A DNA stretch of 6,796 nt from an uncultured Clostridia bacterium (GCA_910586575.1 CAJUJQ010000161.1:1-6796), one strand, 5' to 3'; shown: positions 1 through 6,762, counted from the stretch's first letter. The notes: generated from the letters alone by a model not told the origin. Numbers and translations: made by a program.

Positions 1-198
1 GCTTAGGGAACGAAGAAGTGTCTTGTATTCCATACGGGTGAATTGGCTTCCCTGGCCAGAGTCGATTCTGGACAAGATTTCCTCCTTCAGACGGACGCTC
101 TCCGCATCCGATCCTTTCCGCTCATAGTAGGGCGTTGACCGGCTGATTCCCAGCAGTTCACACTGGCGGCGTAAGGATAGAGGTTTATTTTTCTGTAC
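1..198 (-). pseudogene. IS3-family transposase orfB fragment, internal deletion
   Basis: From about 198 down to 1 the minus strand reads PLSLRRQCELLGISRSTPYY followed by ERKGSDAESVRLKEEILSRI, the N-terminal helix-turn-helix region of IS3 OrfB. At about 58-66 it passes directly into a segment reading SGQGSQFTRMEYKTLLRSLS, which matches the later HSDQGSQFT motif around the second catalytic aspartate of the rve integrase domain. In intact relatives these segments are separated by more than a hundred residues containing the first catalytic aspartate, so that block is deleted here. The Asp of the second motif is also changed (SDQG reads SGQG). The frame is open to the window edge; the region of the catalytic glutamate would lie outside. 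The product would be inactive. Confidence 0.75.
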
Positions 199-502
199 TA
201 AGCCTGGGTACCGGCAGTCCGCACTGGCGAAAGCAGTCCTGTAGAAAGTCACGCTCCAGCGTCAGCTGTCCGATGGTTTTCAGCATCTGGTTGGTTTCCT
301 TCTTTCTCCGCGCCCGCTTTTCTGCCTTCCTCGGATTCTCGAAAACTTCGCTCGCGTGATCCAGAAACCCCCGTTTTCAGCTTCGCAGCATATTGGGATT
401 GATGTTGTTTTCATAAGCGATCGTTCCTAATTCCTTCTCGCCTCCCAGTACCTCCAGGACTAATTTCATCTTGAATTGCGGGCTGTACCGCGTCCGTGCC
501 AT
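185..502 (-). pseudogene. IS3-family transposase orfA with in-frame stop
   Basis: The ATG at 502-500 opens a protein beginning MARTRYSPQFKMKLVLEVLG, the usual start of an IS3-type OrfA that binds the element's ends through a helix-turn-helix. Codon 42 is TGA (379-377), at the place where related proteins have tryptophan (NPNMLRSW), so a TGG to TGA change is likely. Beyond it the frame stays open with OrfA-like sequence (KRGFLDHASEVFENP, then MLKTIGQLTLERDFLQDC, the leucine-zipper-like part) to a TAA at 187-185, giving 105 codons. The stretch RARRKKETNQ looks a few residues shorter than usual, perhaps another small deletion. The downstream orfB frame is offset by +1 relative to orfA, whereas the IS3 programmed shift is -1. 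That suggests a further indel near the junction, but this is inference. Confidence 0.8.
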
Positions 503-560
503 GGTTCTTTTGCTCCCTCCGTTGGTTTTATTTCATTTTACCATGTTCACGTTCTTTTTC

Positions 561-1199
561 TTAGGCGTGGTCCGAATCCCAGGGACCATTATACTGTGGG
601 TCTGGGGGCTGGCCGTCATGCGCGGGCCATTGGCACTCCAGCAGTGCCAGCTCGTGAAATGCCGCGCGGAAGGAGGAATCCTCCGGGCTGCACGCGTAAA
701 CGCCGAATTGGATTTCGCCCATGGCTTCCCATAGATGGCAGACGCGCATTTGATGGAAACGCGTCCCATCCTCCGAGCATTCGAGCCGGAAATCGTTTTC
801 CCGGCGGCTGAGACGGTACCACATGGATTTCACGGACGCGTCAATTTCGGTGGTTGCCCAGTCGGAGTATCCGTGGTTGGTGACGACGCTCCCAAGGTGC
901 TGGATTTGTTCGTTTTCATATTCGATGGACGCTTTCAGCCAGTTTTCACTGTCCAAATAGAGGACAATGCCGCATTGGTCAAAACGGTGATGGCTTTCAA
1001 AGTCGGTCTTGACGACGAAGGAAAAATACGGCTCAGCGGTTTTCATTTGCAGCACCGGGGCGTTATCGTTGCGGAAGTGGTAATAGGTACGCTGCCAAAG
1101 GTCGGTGTGCGGCTGGGTGATTACTTCAATTCTGCCGTCGCGGATGGTGCAGCTTTTCGGTTCCCGTGTCCAGGTGAAGGCATTCAGGTCGATTTTCAT
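561..1199 (-). CDS. DUF1349 family (concanavalin-like) protein, 3' end altered by IS
   Basis: This encodes a soluble 212-residue protein of the DUF1349 family (beta-sandwich with concanavalin A-like fold, related to yeast Ree1). I see no signal peptide or membrane segment, so it is probably cytoplasmic. Family-like features include DLWQRTYYHF near residue 28, QCGIVLYLDSENWLKASIEY near 75, SVVTNHGYSDW near 102, and the C-terminal GEIQFGVYACSPE. The start at 1199 is chosen because AAGGAG (1205-1210) precedes it by 5 nt; the frame runs open 44 codons further upstream, but that part crosses the GC hairpin and looks unlike protein. The family usually ends near the HDGQPPD motif found here. The remaining residues and the TAA (563-561) seem to come from the adjacent IS, giving a short chimeric tail. 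The biochemical role is unknown, possibly carbohydrate-related by fold. It lies 70 bp downstream of the IMPDH gene on the same strand and is probably co-transcribed. Confidence 0.85.
   Translation of the reverse strand: MKIDLNAFTWTREPKSCTIRDGRIEVITQPHTDLWQRTYYHFRNDNAPVLQMKTAEPYFSFVVKTDFESHHRFDQCGIVLYLDSENWLKASIEYENEQIQHLGSVVTNHGYSDWATTEIDASVKSMWYRLSRRENDFRLECSEDGTRFHQMRVCHLWEAMGEIQFGVYACSPEDSSFRAAFHELALLECQWPAHDGQPPDPQYNGPWDSDHA
568..588. repeat. Perfect 6-bp inverted repeat at candidate IS end
   Basis: TGGTCC (568-573) and GGACCA (583-588) are perfect inverted repeats around a 9-nt spacer. The repeat sits at the junction between the IS leader and the last codons of the DUF1349 gene, so it may be part of the IS terminal inverted repeat. 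It could also act as a weak hairpin at the end of the minus-strand transcript, but no U-tract follows. Assignment as the IS end is inference. Confidence 0.35.
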
Positions 1200-1227
1200 G
1201 GCGGCTCCTTTTCGTGAGGGTAGTACA

Positions 1228-1253
1228 CTGCCCGCCGCGAAACCGGCGGGCAG
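1228..1253. terminator. 10-bp GC hairpin between IMPDH and DUF1349 genes
   Basis: CTGCCCGCCG (1228-1237) pairs perfectly with CGGCGGGCAG (1244-1253) around a 6-nt loop. On the plus strand it is followed by a T-rich run (1258-1275), as in an intrinsic terminator, but no plus-strand gene ends here. For the minus-strand transcript leaving the IMPDH gene the A-rich tract comes before the stem and the sequence after it is TGTACTACCC, with no U-tract. It may therefore attenuate or stabilise the transcript end and only partly separate the two genes. The stem is seen directly; its function is inferred. Confidence 0.5.
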
Positions 1254-1269
1254 GCCTATTGTTTTTATT

Positions 1270-2778
1270 TTATTTGCGGGGCTGCATCTGGGTGTCCTTG
1301 AGAACAACGTCGTGCGCGCCGCCCTCGACAATCGAGGTCGCTGAAACCAGCGTAATCTTGGCGTTCTTTTGCAGCTCGGGGATGGTCAGCGCGCCGCAGT
1401 TGCACATGGTGGAGCGCACCTTGTTGAGCGTCAGCGTGACATTATCTTTCAGGGAACCGGCATAGGGGACATAGGAGTCCACACCCTCCTCAAAGGACAG
1501 CTTTTTTGCGCCGCCCATGTCGTAGCGCTGCCAGTTGCGCGCGCGGGAGGAGCCTTCGCCCCAGTATTCCTTCATGAATTGGCCGTTGATATTGACCTTA
1601 TTCGTGGGGGATTCGTCAAAACGGGAGAAATAACGCCCCAGCATGATGAAATCCGCGCCCATCGCAAGCGCCAGCGTAACGTGGTAGTCCTGGACGATGC
1701 CGCCGTCCGAGCAAATCGGCACATAAATGCCGGTTTCCTCAAAATATTCATCGCGTGCCGCCGCGACTTCAATCAGTGCGGTTGCCTGTCCGCGGCCGAT
1801 GCCCTTCTGTTCGCGGGTGATGCAGATAGAGCCGCCGCCGATGCCGACTTTGACAAAATCCGCGCCCGCTTCTGCCAGGAAACGGAAGCCGTCACGGTCC
1901 ACGACATTGCCCGCGCCGACCTTGACCTCGTCGCCATAGTGCGCGCGAATCCAATCGATGGTGCGGCTCTGCCATTCGGAGAAGCCCTCGGAGGAGTCGA
2001 TGCAGAGTGCGTCCGCCCCCGCCTCAATCAGCGCCGGGACACGCTCGGCATAGTCGCGGGTGTTGATGCCCGCGCCGACGATATAACGTTTGTCCTTGTC
2101 GAGCAGCTCCAGGGTATTTTCCTTGTGGGTATCGTAGTCCTTGCGGAATACCATATAGACAAGATGCTGGTTTTCATCGACCAGCGGGAGGGAATTCAGC
2201 TTGTGGTCCCAGATGATGTTGTTTGCTTCTTTCAGCGTGGTATCAGCCGGTGCGGTAATCAGCTTTTCAAAGGGCGTCATGAAATCGCGTACCACCTCGG
2301 TCCCGGTCATGCGCGAAACGCGGTAGTCACGGCTGGTGACAATGCCCAGCAGCCTGCCGTTTGCCGAGCCGTCGTCGGTGACGGCTACGGTCGAATGTCC
2401 GGTGCGTTCTTTCAGCGCGAGGATATCATCCAGCGTGGCGTCCGGCTGGATATTGGAATCGGAAACAATAAAGCCCGCTTTATAGGCCTTGACACGGGCG
2501 ACCATCGCGGCTTCGCTCTCCACACTCTGTGAACCGTAAATAAAGGAAATGCCGCCTTCCCGCGCGAGCGAGATTGCCATGCGGTCATCCGACACCGCCT
2601 GCATGATTGCGGAAACCAGCGGGATATTGGCGTAAATCGCCGATTCCTCTCCGCGGCGGAACTTCACGATAGGCGTGCGCAGGCTGACGTTTGCCGGCAT
2701 ACACTCGGCGGAGGAATAGCCCGGAACAAGCAGATATTCGCTGAAGGTATGGGAGGGCTCGGAGAAATAAAATGCCAT
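1270..2778 (-). CDS. guaB: Inosine-5'-monophosphate dehydrogenase, Tritrichomonas-like type
   Basis: A cytoplasmic enzyme that oxidises IMP to XMP with NAD+, the committed step of guanine nucleotide synthesis. The 502 residues are full length. The TIM barrel is split by a CBS pair at roughly 107-216 (second CBS starting near RDFMTPFEKLITA). The substrate region has ALCIDSS with Asp261, and the catalytic loop is GIGGGSICITREQKG with the nucleophile Cys319. Next come CSDGG (356-360) and GADFIMLGRYFSRFDESP with Arg382. The mobile flap EYWGEGSSRARNWQRYD carries the Arg418-Tyr419 dyad that activates water. GRYFSRFDESP and the flap differ from ordinary bacterial GuaB and closely match the IMPDH of Tritrichomonas foetus as I remember it, including residue numbering. 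The start ATG at 2778 has AAGGAAG (2788-2794) 9 nt upstream and its own promoter at 2844-2872. The DUF1349 gene follows downstream. Confidence 0.96.
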   Translation of the reverse strand: MAFYFSEPSHTFSEYLLVPGYSSAECMPANVSLRTPIVKFRRGEESAIYANIPLVSAIMQAVSDDRMAISLAREGGISFIYGSQSVESEAAMVARVKAYKAGFIVSDSNIQPDATLDDILALKERTGHSTVAVTDDGSANGRLLGIVTSRDYRVSRMTGTEVVRDFMTPFEKLITAPADTTLKEANNIIWDHKLNSLPLVDENQHLVYMVFRKDYDTHKENTLELLDKDKRYIVGAGINTRDYAERVPALIEAGADALCIDSSEGFSEWQSRTIDWIRAHYGDEVKVGAGNVVDRDGFRFLAEAGADFVKVGIGGGSICITREQKGIGRGQATALIEVAAARDEYFEETGIYVPICSDGGIVQDYHVTLALAMGADFIMLGRYFSRFDESPTNKVNINGQFMKEYWGEGSSRARNWQRYDMGGAKKLSFEEGVDSYVPYAGSLKDNVTLTLNKVRSTMCNCGALTIPELQKNAKITLVSATSIVEGGAHDVVLKDTQMQPRK

Positions 2779-2807
2779 AGTTTCTTACTTCCTTTCTTTT
2801 TGCAGCA

Positions 2808-2820
2808 ATCGGTTACCAAT
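2808..2820. promoter_or_regulatory. Imperfect palindrome in IMPDH 5' leader
   Basis: ATCGGTTACCAAT is a near-palindrome (6-bp arms, one mismatch, centre T). It lies between the predicted transcription start (about 2837) and the ribosome site of the IMPDH gene. It could be a repressor site just downstream of the promoter, but a single short imperfect palindrome is weak evidence. I do not recognise a purine regulator motif or riboswitch in this leader. Confidence 0.15.
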
Positions 2821-2843
2821 CCATTATTTTATAGTTAGGTATC

Positions 2844-2872
2844 ATTATAGCGAATGCGCACGGAGTTGTAAA
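2844..2872 (-). promoter_or_regulatory. Sigma-A promoter for the IMPDH gene
   Basis: On the minus strand TTTACA (2872-2867) and TATAAT (2849-2844) are separated by exactly 17 nt. The -10 is a perfect consensus and the -35 has five of six consensus bases. Transcription should start near 2837, leaving a leader of about 58 nt before the ATG at 2778. Confidence 0.85.
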
Positions 2873-3380
2873 GCCTTTCACCTGTCAGAAATTTCATGTT
2901 TTTTTCGGCTGTTTTCTATGCAAAGCGCCCACGGTGCGCCGCACGTACGCTCCGCACACGCGGCGCGGCGCATATGGCGGCGGGTTTTTGCATGACGGCT
3001 GACCGCGCCTTGGACATGCATAATCGGGTCAAATGCGGATGGGAAAATTTACGATACAGAGACAATATCGATATGTGGCGAAAAGTAATTATTATAGAGC
3101 CATGGCCAGAAGGGGGACAGCCTGGAAACGAATGTTTAGCAGTGAATAAGGCTTGCGGATACTGGTTGCAGGCGGTTTTCTTAAATGGGCGTTTTTTTAA
3201 TGTACGCAGATATCAAACAGAAACGGTTTTTAGAATATTGGAGCAGCATGAGCTATAAACGGAGTTATAAATTATTGTTCTGCGCGAATGAGAAGATGAC
3301 AATTTTATGAAAAATTATCCGTTATATCGTACAAAAAAACCGGTGAAAAAACTAAAAAGTGCAGAAATTTGTGGTTCGTA
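2873..3380. other. Intergenic region without a convincing gene
   Basis: The region lies between the divergent IMPDH and surface-enzyme promoters. The left part is GC-rich (2920-3000) and the right part AT-rich (3040-3370). A plus-strand frame of 120 codons (2896-3258) is open, but no Shine-Dalgarno site precedes any of its possible starts at 2896, 2971, 3016 or 3073. Its composition changes sharply halfway and I recognise no domain, so I do not call it a gene. The segment from 3073 (starting MWRKVIIIEPWPEGG) is the most protein-like part and could be a gene remnant. No tRNA or other RNA gene is apparent. Confidence 0.5.
2935..2972. repeat. 8-bp GC-rich inverted repeat
   Basis: TGCGCCGC (2935-2942) is the perfect reverse complement of GCGGCGCA (2965-2972), with a 22-nt loop. 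A second register pairs CGCCGC with GCGGCG at 2960-2965. No T-run follows immediately on either strand and no gene ends here, so it does not look like a normal terminator. It lies about 60 bp upstream of the IMPDH -35 box. Confidence 0.4.
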
Positions 3381-3409
3381 TTGACAGGCGGAAAAGCGGT
3401 TGATATACT
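3381..3409 (+). promoter_or_regulatory. Sigma-A promoter for the SLH/GH28 gene
   Basis: TTGACA (3381-3386) and TATACT (3404-3409) are 17 nt apart. The -35 is perfect and the -10 has five of six consensus bases. Transcription should begin near 3416, giving an unusually long leader of about 140 nt before the start codon at 3558. Confidence 0.85.
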
Positions 3410-3437
3410 TTAGGCTATCGGACGGACGTTTGAAATA

Positions 3438-3520
3438 TTTGCGAACCTGGGAAAGCGCAAACCGGCATAATCATTGGGAACGCAGGCTTTTCTGAATCCT
3501 TGATTATGAAGCGGATTCCG
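3438..3520 (+). ncRNA. Structured mRNA leader, possible c-di-GMP-I-like riboswitch
   Basis: Three things are seen directly. (1) GGGAAAGC (3449-3456) pairs with GCTTTTCT (3486-3493, two G-U pairs). This encloses an asymmetric internal loop, GCAAA on one side and GAACGCAG on the other, closed by CCGG/TTGG with loop CATAATCA (3466-3473). (2) GAATCC (3494-3499) pairs with GGATTC (3513-3518). (3) The first loop CATAATCA is perfectly complementary to TGATTATG (3501-3508) in the second loop. An alternative stem TTTGCG/CGCAAA (3438-3443/3456-3461) excludes helix 1. Known of the family: c-di-GMP-I (GEMM) aptamers have two side-by-side helices with GCAAACC facing GGGACGCAAAGC and a tertiary contact between helices. 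Here GCAAACC and GGGAACGCAGGC match well, but the GNRA tetraloop is absent. Control of a secreted surface protein would fit that class. The class call is inference. Confidence 0.4.
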
Positions 3521-3543
3521 TCAGTCGTGTCAGCAAAACAAAG

Positions 3544-3552
3544 AAGGAAGGA
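3544..3552 (+). promoter_or_regulatory. Ribosome binding site, choice of TTG or ATG start
   Basis: AAGGAAGGA offers two overlapping Shine-Dalgarno cores. AAGGA (3544-3548) is 9 nt before TTG at 3558. The second core, ending at 3552, is 11 nt before ATG at 3564. The two starts are in the same frame and differ by two residues (Met-Lys), so the choice does not affect the signal peptide. I use TTG 3558. Confidence 0.7.
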
Positions 3553-3557
3553 TTAAC

Positions 3558-6500
3558 TTGAAAATGAAACCGAAAGGTAAACGTATTGCGACGTTCATGC
3601 TGGCCGCAGCCATCGTAACACACCCCATCGGGACGGTAGCTTTTGCCGCTGCAATCCCTCGTTTCTCGGATGTGGCATCGGATCACTGGGCATATCCTTA
3701 TATCGAGGATATGGTAGGACAGGGCTTTTTTACAGGGACAGGGGGGGAATGCCTTTTCCCCGGAGCAGGGGATGACGCGCGCGATGTTTGTTGTGGTGCT
3801 CAGCCGTATGGCGGGCGCGGCAACCGACAACGCGGTTGATTCCGGATTTGCGGATGTGCCGTCCGGCATGTGGTATACAGGCGCTGTAGCCTGGGCCGCG
3901 AAAAATGGAATTGTGAGCGGAACCGGCCATAATACTTTTTCGCCAGATATGCAGATTACCCGTGAGCAGCTTGCTGTGCTGATGGTTCGTTTTTGTGAGT
4001 ACATGGGTGCACCGCTGCCCGCCCAGCAGAGTTCCACCGCATTTACGGATTTTAACAGCGTCAGTGATTACGCGAAGGATGCGGTGCAGATGTGTGCGGC
4101 CGCTGGCCTTCTGTCTGGCTATACCGATGGCAGCTTCGGTCCGCAGAAAGCTGCTGCGCGCGCAGAGACTGCCGCAATTTGTTCCAGGCTGCAAAGGAAA
4201 ACCGCAGAGGGACAGTCAGCAGGCAGTTCTGTGCAGGATGATGCAGAAAACATCTCGGATACTGCTGAAAAGGACACAAAAAAGGATCAAAACAGCGAGA
4301 GTGAAAAGGATAAAAACCAGGGAAGCACCAGCGGAAACAGACGTCCGAATACCGGCGGCAGCGGTAGCGGGAATGTTAGCCAGCCTGATCCCTACGAGCT
4401 GATATTGGCTTTGGAACATCCAGATCTGGTTTCGATAGATAACCGTGGTAAGCGTATTACGGCAGTCTCCGGCGCAAGTGTAGATGATATCAAGGCGCAG
4501 GTAGCGATGAAGAACCCTGCCATAGAATTTACCCTGAATGTCATCGACTGGCTGAATGAGGAAAAAGAATCCGGCAACAACCGCGATCTGTTGACAACCG
4601 GCGACCGTTTGGTCATCAGTGTGAACGGCCAGGAGCGGGTATACACAATCGATGTGCCTAACAGGGAGGCTGACAGCCATTACTGGGATACTGCAACCTA
4701 TAATGAGATTTTGGCTCGGGTGGGAGCAAACCTACCTATATTCGGCAGCGCGGTATATGATATTACCAGTGAAAAATACGCTGATGATTTAAGGACGATA
4801 GAGATTGACGGAGAAGAGGTCGATGACTACACCCAGGTATTCCGTGAGGCCATCCGGGAATGCACGAGGAACGGTGGCGGCACAGTGCTTGTCCCCGCGC
4901 GTGAGAAAAGTTATTATACGGGATCCATTCAGCTTGACGATAATGTAAACCTTCATGTGGAAGCGGGTGCTACCGTTGATTTCGTCCCGATTTCCACGTT
5001 GGAGTATTATCCACGGGCTTTGGTAAGCTATGAGGGGATTGATTACTATGGCTATTCCACCCCGATTTATGCGTATCAGAAGAAAAATGTGGCTGTTACT
5101 GGCGGCGGCGTCATCGGAGTTACCGATGCCAGCAAATGGGCCGGGGATAAAGAGGTCCTCCAGCGTTGGAATTATTCCAATACGCCGGTGGAGATGCGGG
5201 ACGCTACTGCGGACGGCAATACAATGCCCCCGGTGCTCCTGCAAATGTATGATTGTGAAAATGTGCGTATTTCTGAAATTACGCTGGGTAATGCGCCCTT
5301 CTGGACGATGAACCTTGTGCTGTGCGAAAATGTACTGATCCGTGGGGTTGAAACCACCAGTATCAGCTCCAACAGCGATGGATGCGATCCTGAATCCTGC
5401 CGGTATGTCGTGATTGAAAACTGCCGCTTCGCAAATAAGGACGACAATATTGCGCTGAAATCCGGTCGAGGAAATAACGGGAAGCTGAGAGGCCAGGCTA
5501 CCGAGTATGTTATCATTCGCGGGAACGAGTTTTATCAGGGGTCTGGTATCAGTATTGGCAGCGAGTCCGCTGGCGGCGTCAACGATATTTTCGTGGAGAA
5601 CAATTTCTATAACGGCAGAGTCGGTGATTTTAATAATCCGGAGACAGGGAAGAAGGATCTTCGCGCCCGTGATGCTTTCCGCATCAAATATGCAAACAGC
5701 ATGGACGCGGTGTTTGAGAATATTTATTTCCGCAACTGCGCAATGGGCGGCTTTGGTGATAACCTGATTTTGATTGAATATGTCAGCAATGATTACATGC
5801 TCAGTGTAACGGGACAGGGAACAGACAGCATGTCCTATGTGCCGGTTATGCGCAATATTGCAATGTCTAACATGTTCAGCGTGCCTAACCGGTTCGGAGA
5901 GATGGACAGCCTGTTCCGGAATGATTTGGTTGAGGCCGAAAGCGAGGATCTGCGGCCTATAGACGGACTGTATTTGAAGGATATCAATTTAATTTCCAGT
6001 AATTGTGATCCGAATGAGCGAGGGGTAATGAAAATCCACAATGTGCTTGATTTCCATATGGATAATGTAAGGGTCAACGGAGTGGAGCTGCGCGCCGAAG
6101 AACGGCCCATTGTGATTACCGATGTGGAAGTGAATGGCACGGCGTTGAATCATAACGACACCACTGATGTAGTATCAGAAGGTGAGGATGGCACACTGGT
6201 TGTTACCGGCACGATTCAAACGGAGATCGAGAATTTCGAGAGTATAGGCTCAGTATGGGTTTCTTATGATGAAGATCCTTTACGCGCAGAAGCAGAGATG
6301 GTACGCGAGGGCAATGCAATTCGGTTTACTGCTGAATTGGATGGCGTTGGTGCAAATGAGCATGATTTGGCTGTTGTTGCAAAATCCAACAAGCTGCCGG
6401 GCCGTTATCCGGATGAGAATGCTGAGCGAGAAATCAATTTTGCGCCCGCTATTGCGTCTAATCAGTACCATATTGATGTAGACGGTGATTTCCGGGCTAT

Positions 6501-6762
6501 GGATCTTGAGATTACCTTTGAACCGGAGGCGCCCCAAACGCATATTTCCCCGATGCTGCATATTGGCGAAGAAGTGGTTGTGTCCGTATCTGCGAAAGAT
6601 GCAAAAACCGGCGAAGCAGTGACTGGCTTTACATTGGAGGCAATCGACAAAACCAATAAGGGGTGGGTTACGCTTGCGGTTGATGATGAAGCCGGAACCG
6701 TGACAGTGACCGCTGTTAAGGTAAATAAAGGAAACAATACAAATGCGAATCAAGAGTTGTAA
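3558..6762 (+). CDS. SLH-anchored GH28 polygalacturonase-like protein, frameshifted
   Basis: A secreted, wall-anchored enzyme that probably cleaves pectic galacturonan or a related glycan. Two frames (3558-3839 and the one open to 6762) join if the G7 run at 3741-3747 is read as G6, giving 1067 residues. They comprise a signal peptide (1-31, ending TVAFA-A), SLH1 (about 34-86, broken), SLH2 (about 95-150) and SLH3 (about 160-212). A charged Ser/Gly/Asn linker (213-278) and a small beta domain (279-365) follow. The GH28 beta-helix (about 415-860) has NSDGCD (Asp607), KDDNIALKSG (Asp628, Asp629), GSGISIGSE and FRIK (Arg708, Lys710). Two Ig-like regions end the chain. SLH domains bind pyruvylated wall polymer. 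The usual GH28 histidine (GHG) is Ser662 here, so activity or specificity may differ; rhamnogalacturonan hydrolases also lack it. As sequenced, translation would stop at 3839 after 93 residues. A frame starting at ATG 3772 lacks the signal peptide and is not a credible start. Promoter and structured leader lie upstream. Confidence 0.88.
3741..3747 (+). repeat. G7 homopolymer at the frame break
   Basis: Seven consecutive G follow ACA in SLH domain 1. With six G the codons read ACA GGG GGG AAT GCC TTT and give TGTGGNAFSPEQGMTRAM, a normal SLH sequence. With seven the frame runs out at 3839. Slippage in such tracts is a known phase-variation mechanism and also a common sequencing or assembly error. 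Confidence 0.9.

Larger units (their letters stand above)
1..588 (-). mobile_element. Degenerate IS3-family insertion sequence, partial
   Basis: On the minus strand this stretch holds the two-gene layout of IS3-family elements: a helix-turn-helix orfA followed by an integrase orfB. Both are damaged, by a nonsense codon in orfA and a large internal deletion in orfB, so the copy cannot make transposase. The element runs off the left edge of the window, so the other end and any target-site duplication cannot be seen. The right boundary is inferred. Reading the minus strand from 588, the sequence starts TGGTCCCTGGGATT and continues to CGCCTAAG before the orfA leader, which resembles the TG-starting, CTAAG-containing ends of IS3 as I remember them. 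The orfA ribosome site GGAGGGAG (513-520) lies 10 nt before the ATG. Family assignment is secure; the exact end is not. Confidence 0.8.

Noticed and set aside
471..811. Two overlapping plus-strand frames across the IS and DUF1349 junction
   Set aside because: Antisense to the IS leader and the DUF1349 3' end; sequence looks random.
735..1217. Plus-strand open frame of 160 codons
   Set aside because: Antisense shadow of the DUF1349 gene, with no ribosome site or recognisable motif.
1200..1331. 44-codon N-terminal extension of the DUF1349 protein
   Set aside because: It would overlap the IMPDH 3' end and translate the GC hairpin. The AAGGAG site marks ATG 1199 as the start.
1369..2532. Long plus-strand open frame (387 codons) opposite the IMPDH gene
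   Set aside because: It is the antisense shadow of a GC-rich conserved gene; it has no domain, and the minus-strand protein is unmistakable.
2779..2837. Purine or PRPP-type riboswitch in the IMPDH leader
   Set aside because: The leader is under 60 nt and AT-rich, with no conserved aptamer sequence.
3438..3520. Purine, cobalamin or ydaO (c-di-AMP) riboswitch in the leader
   Set aside because: Short matches occur (for example TTGATTATGA, as in purine aptamers, and GAATCC), but the order of elements and the junction sequences do not fit these classes. The purine-like stem would enclose only 27 nt.
3772..6762. Independent 996-residue gene starting at ATG 3772
   Set aside because: This ATG lies inside SLH domain 1 and would lack a signal peptide and ribosome site. 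The frame is the continuation of the gene starting at 3558.
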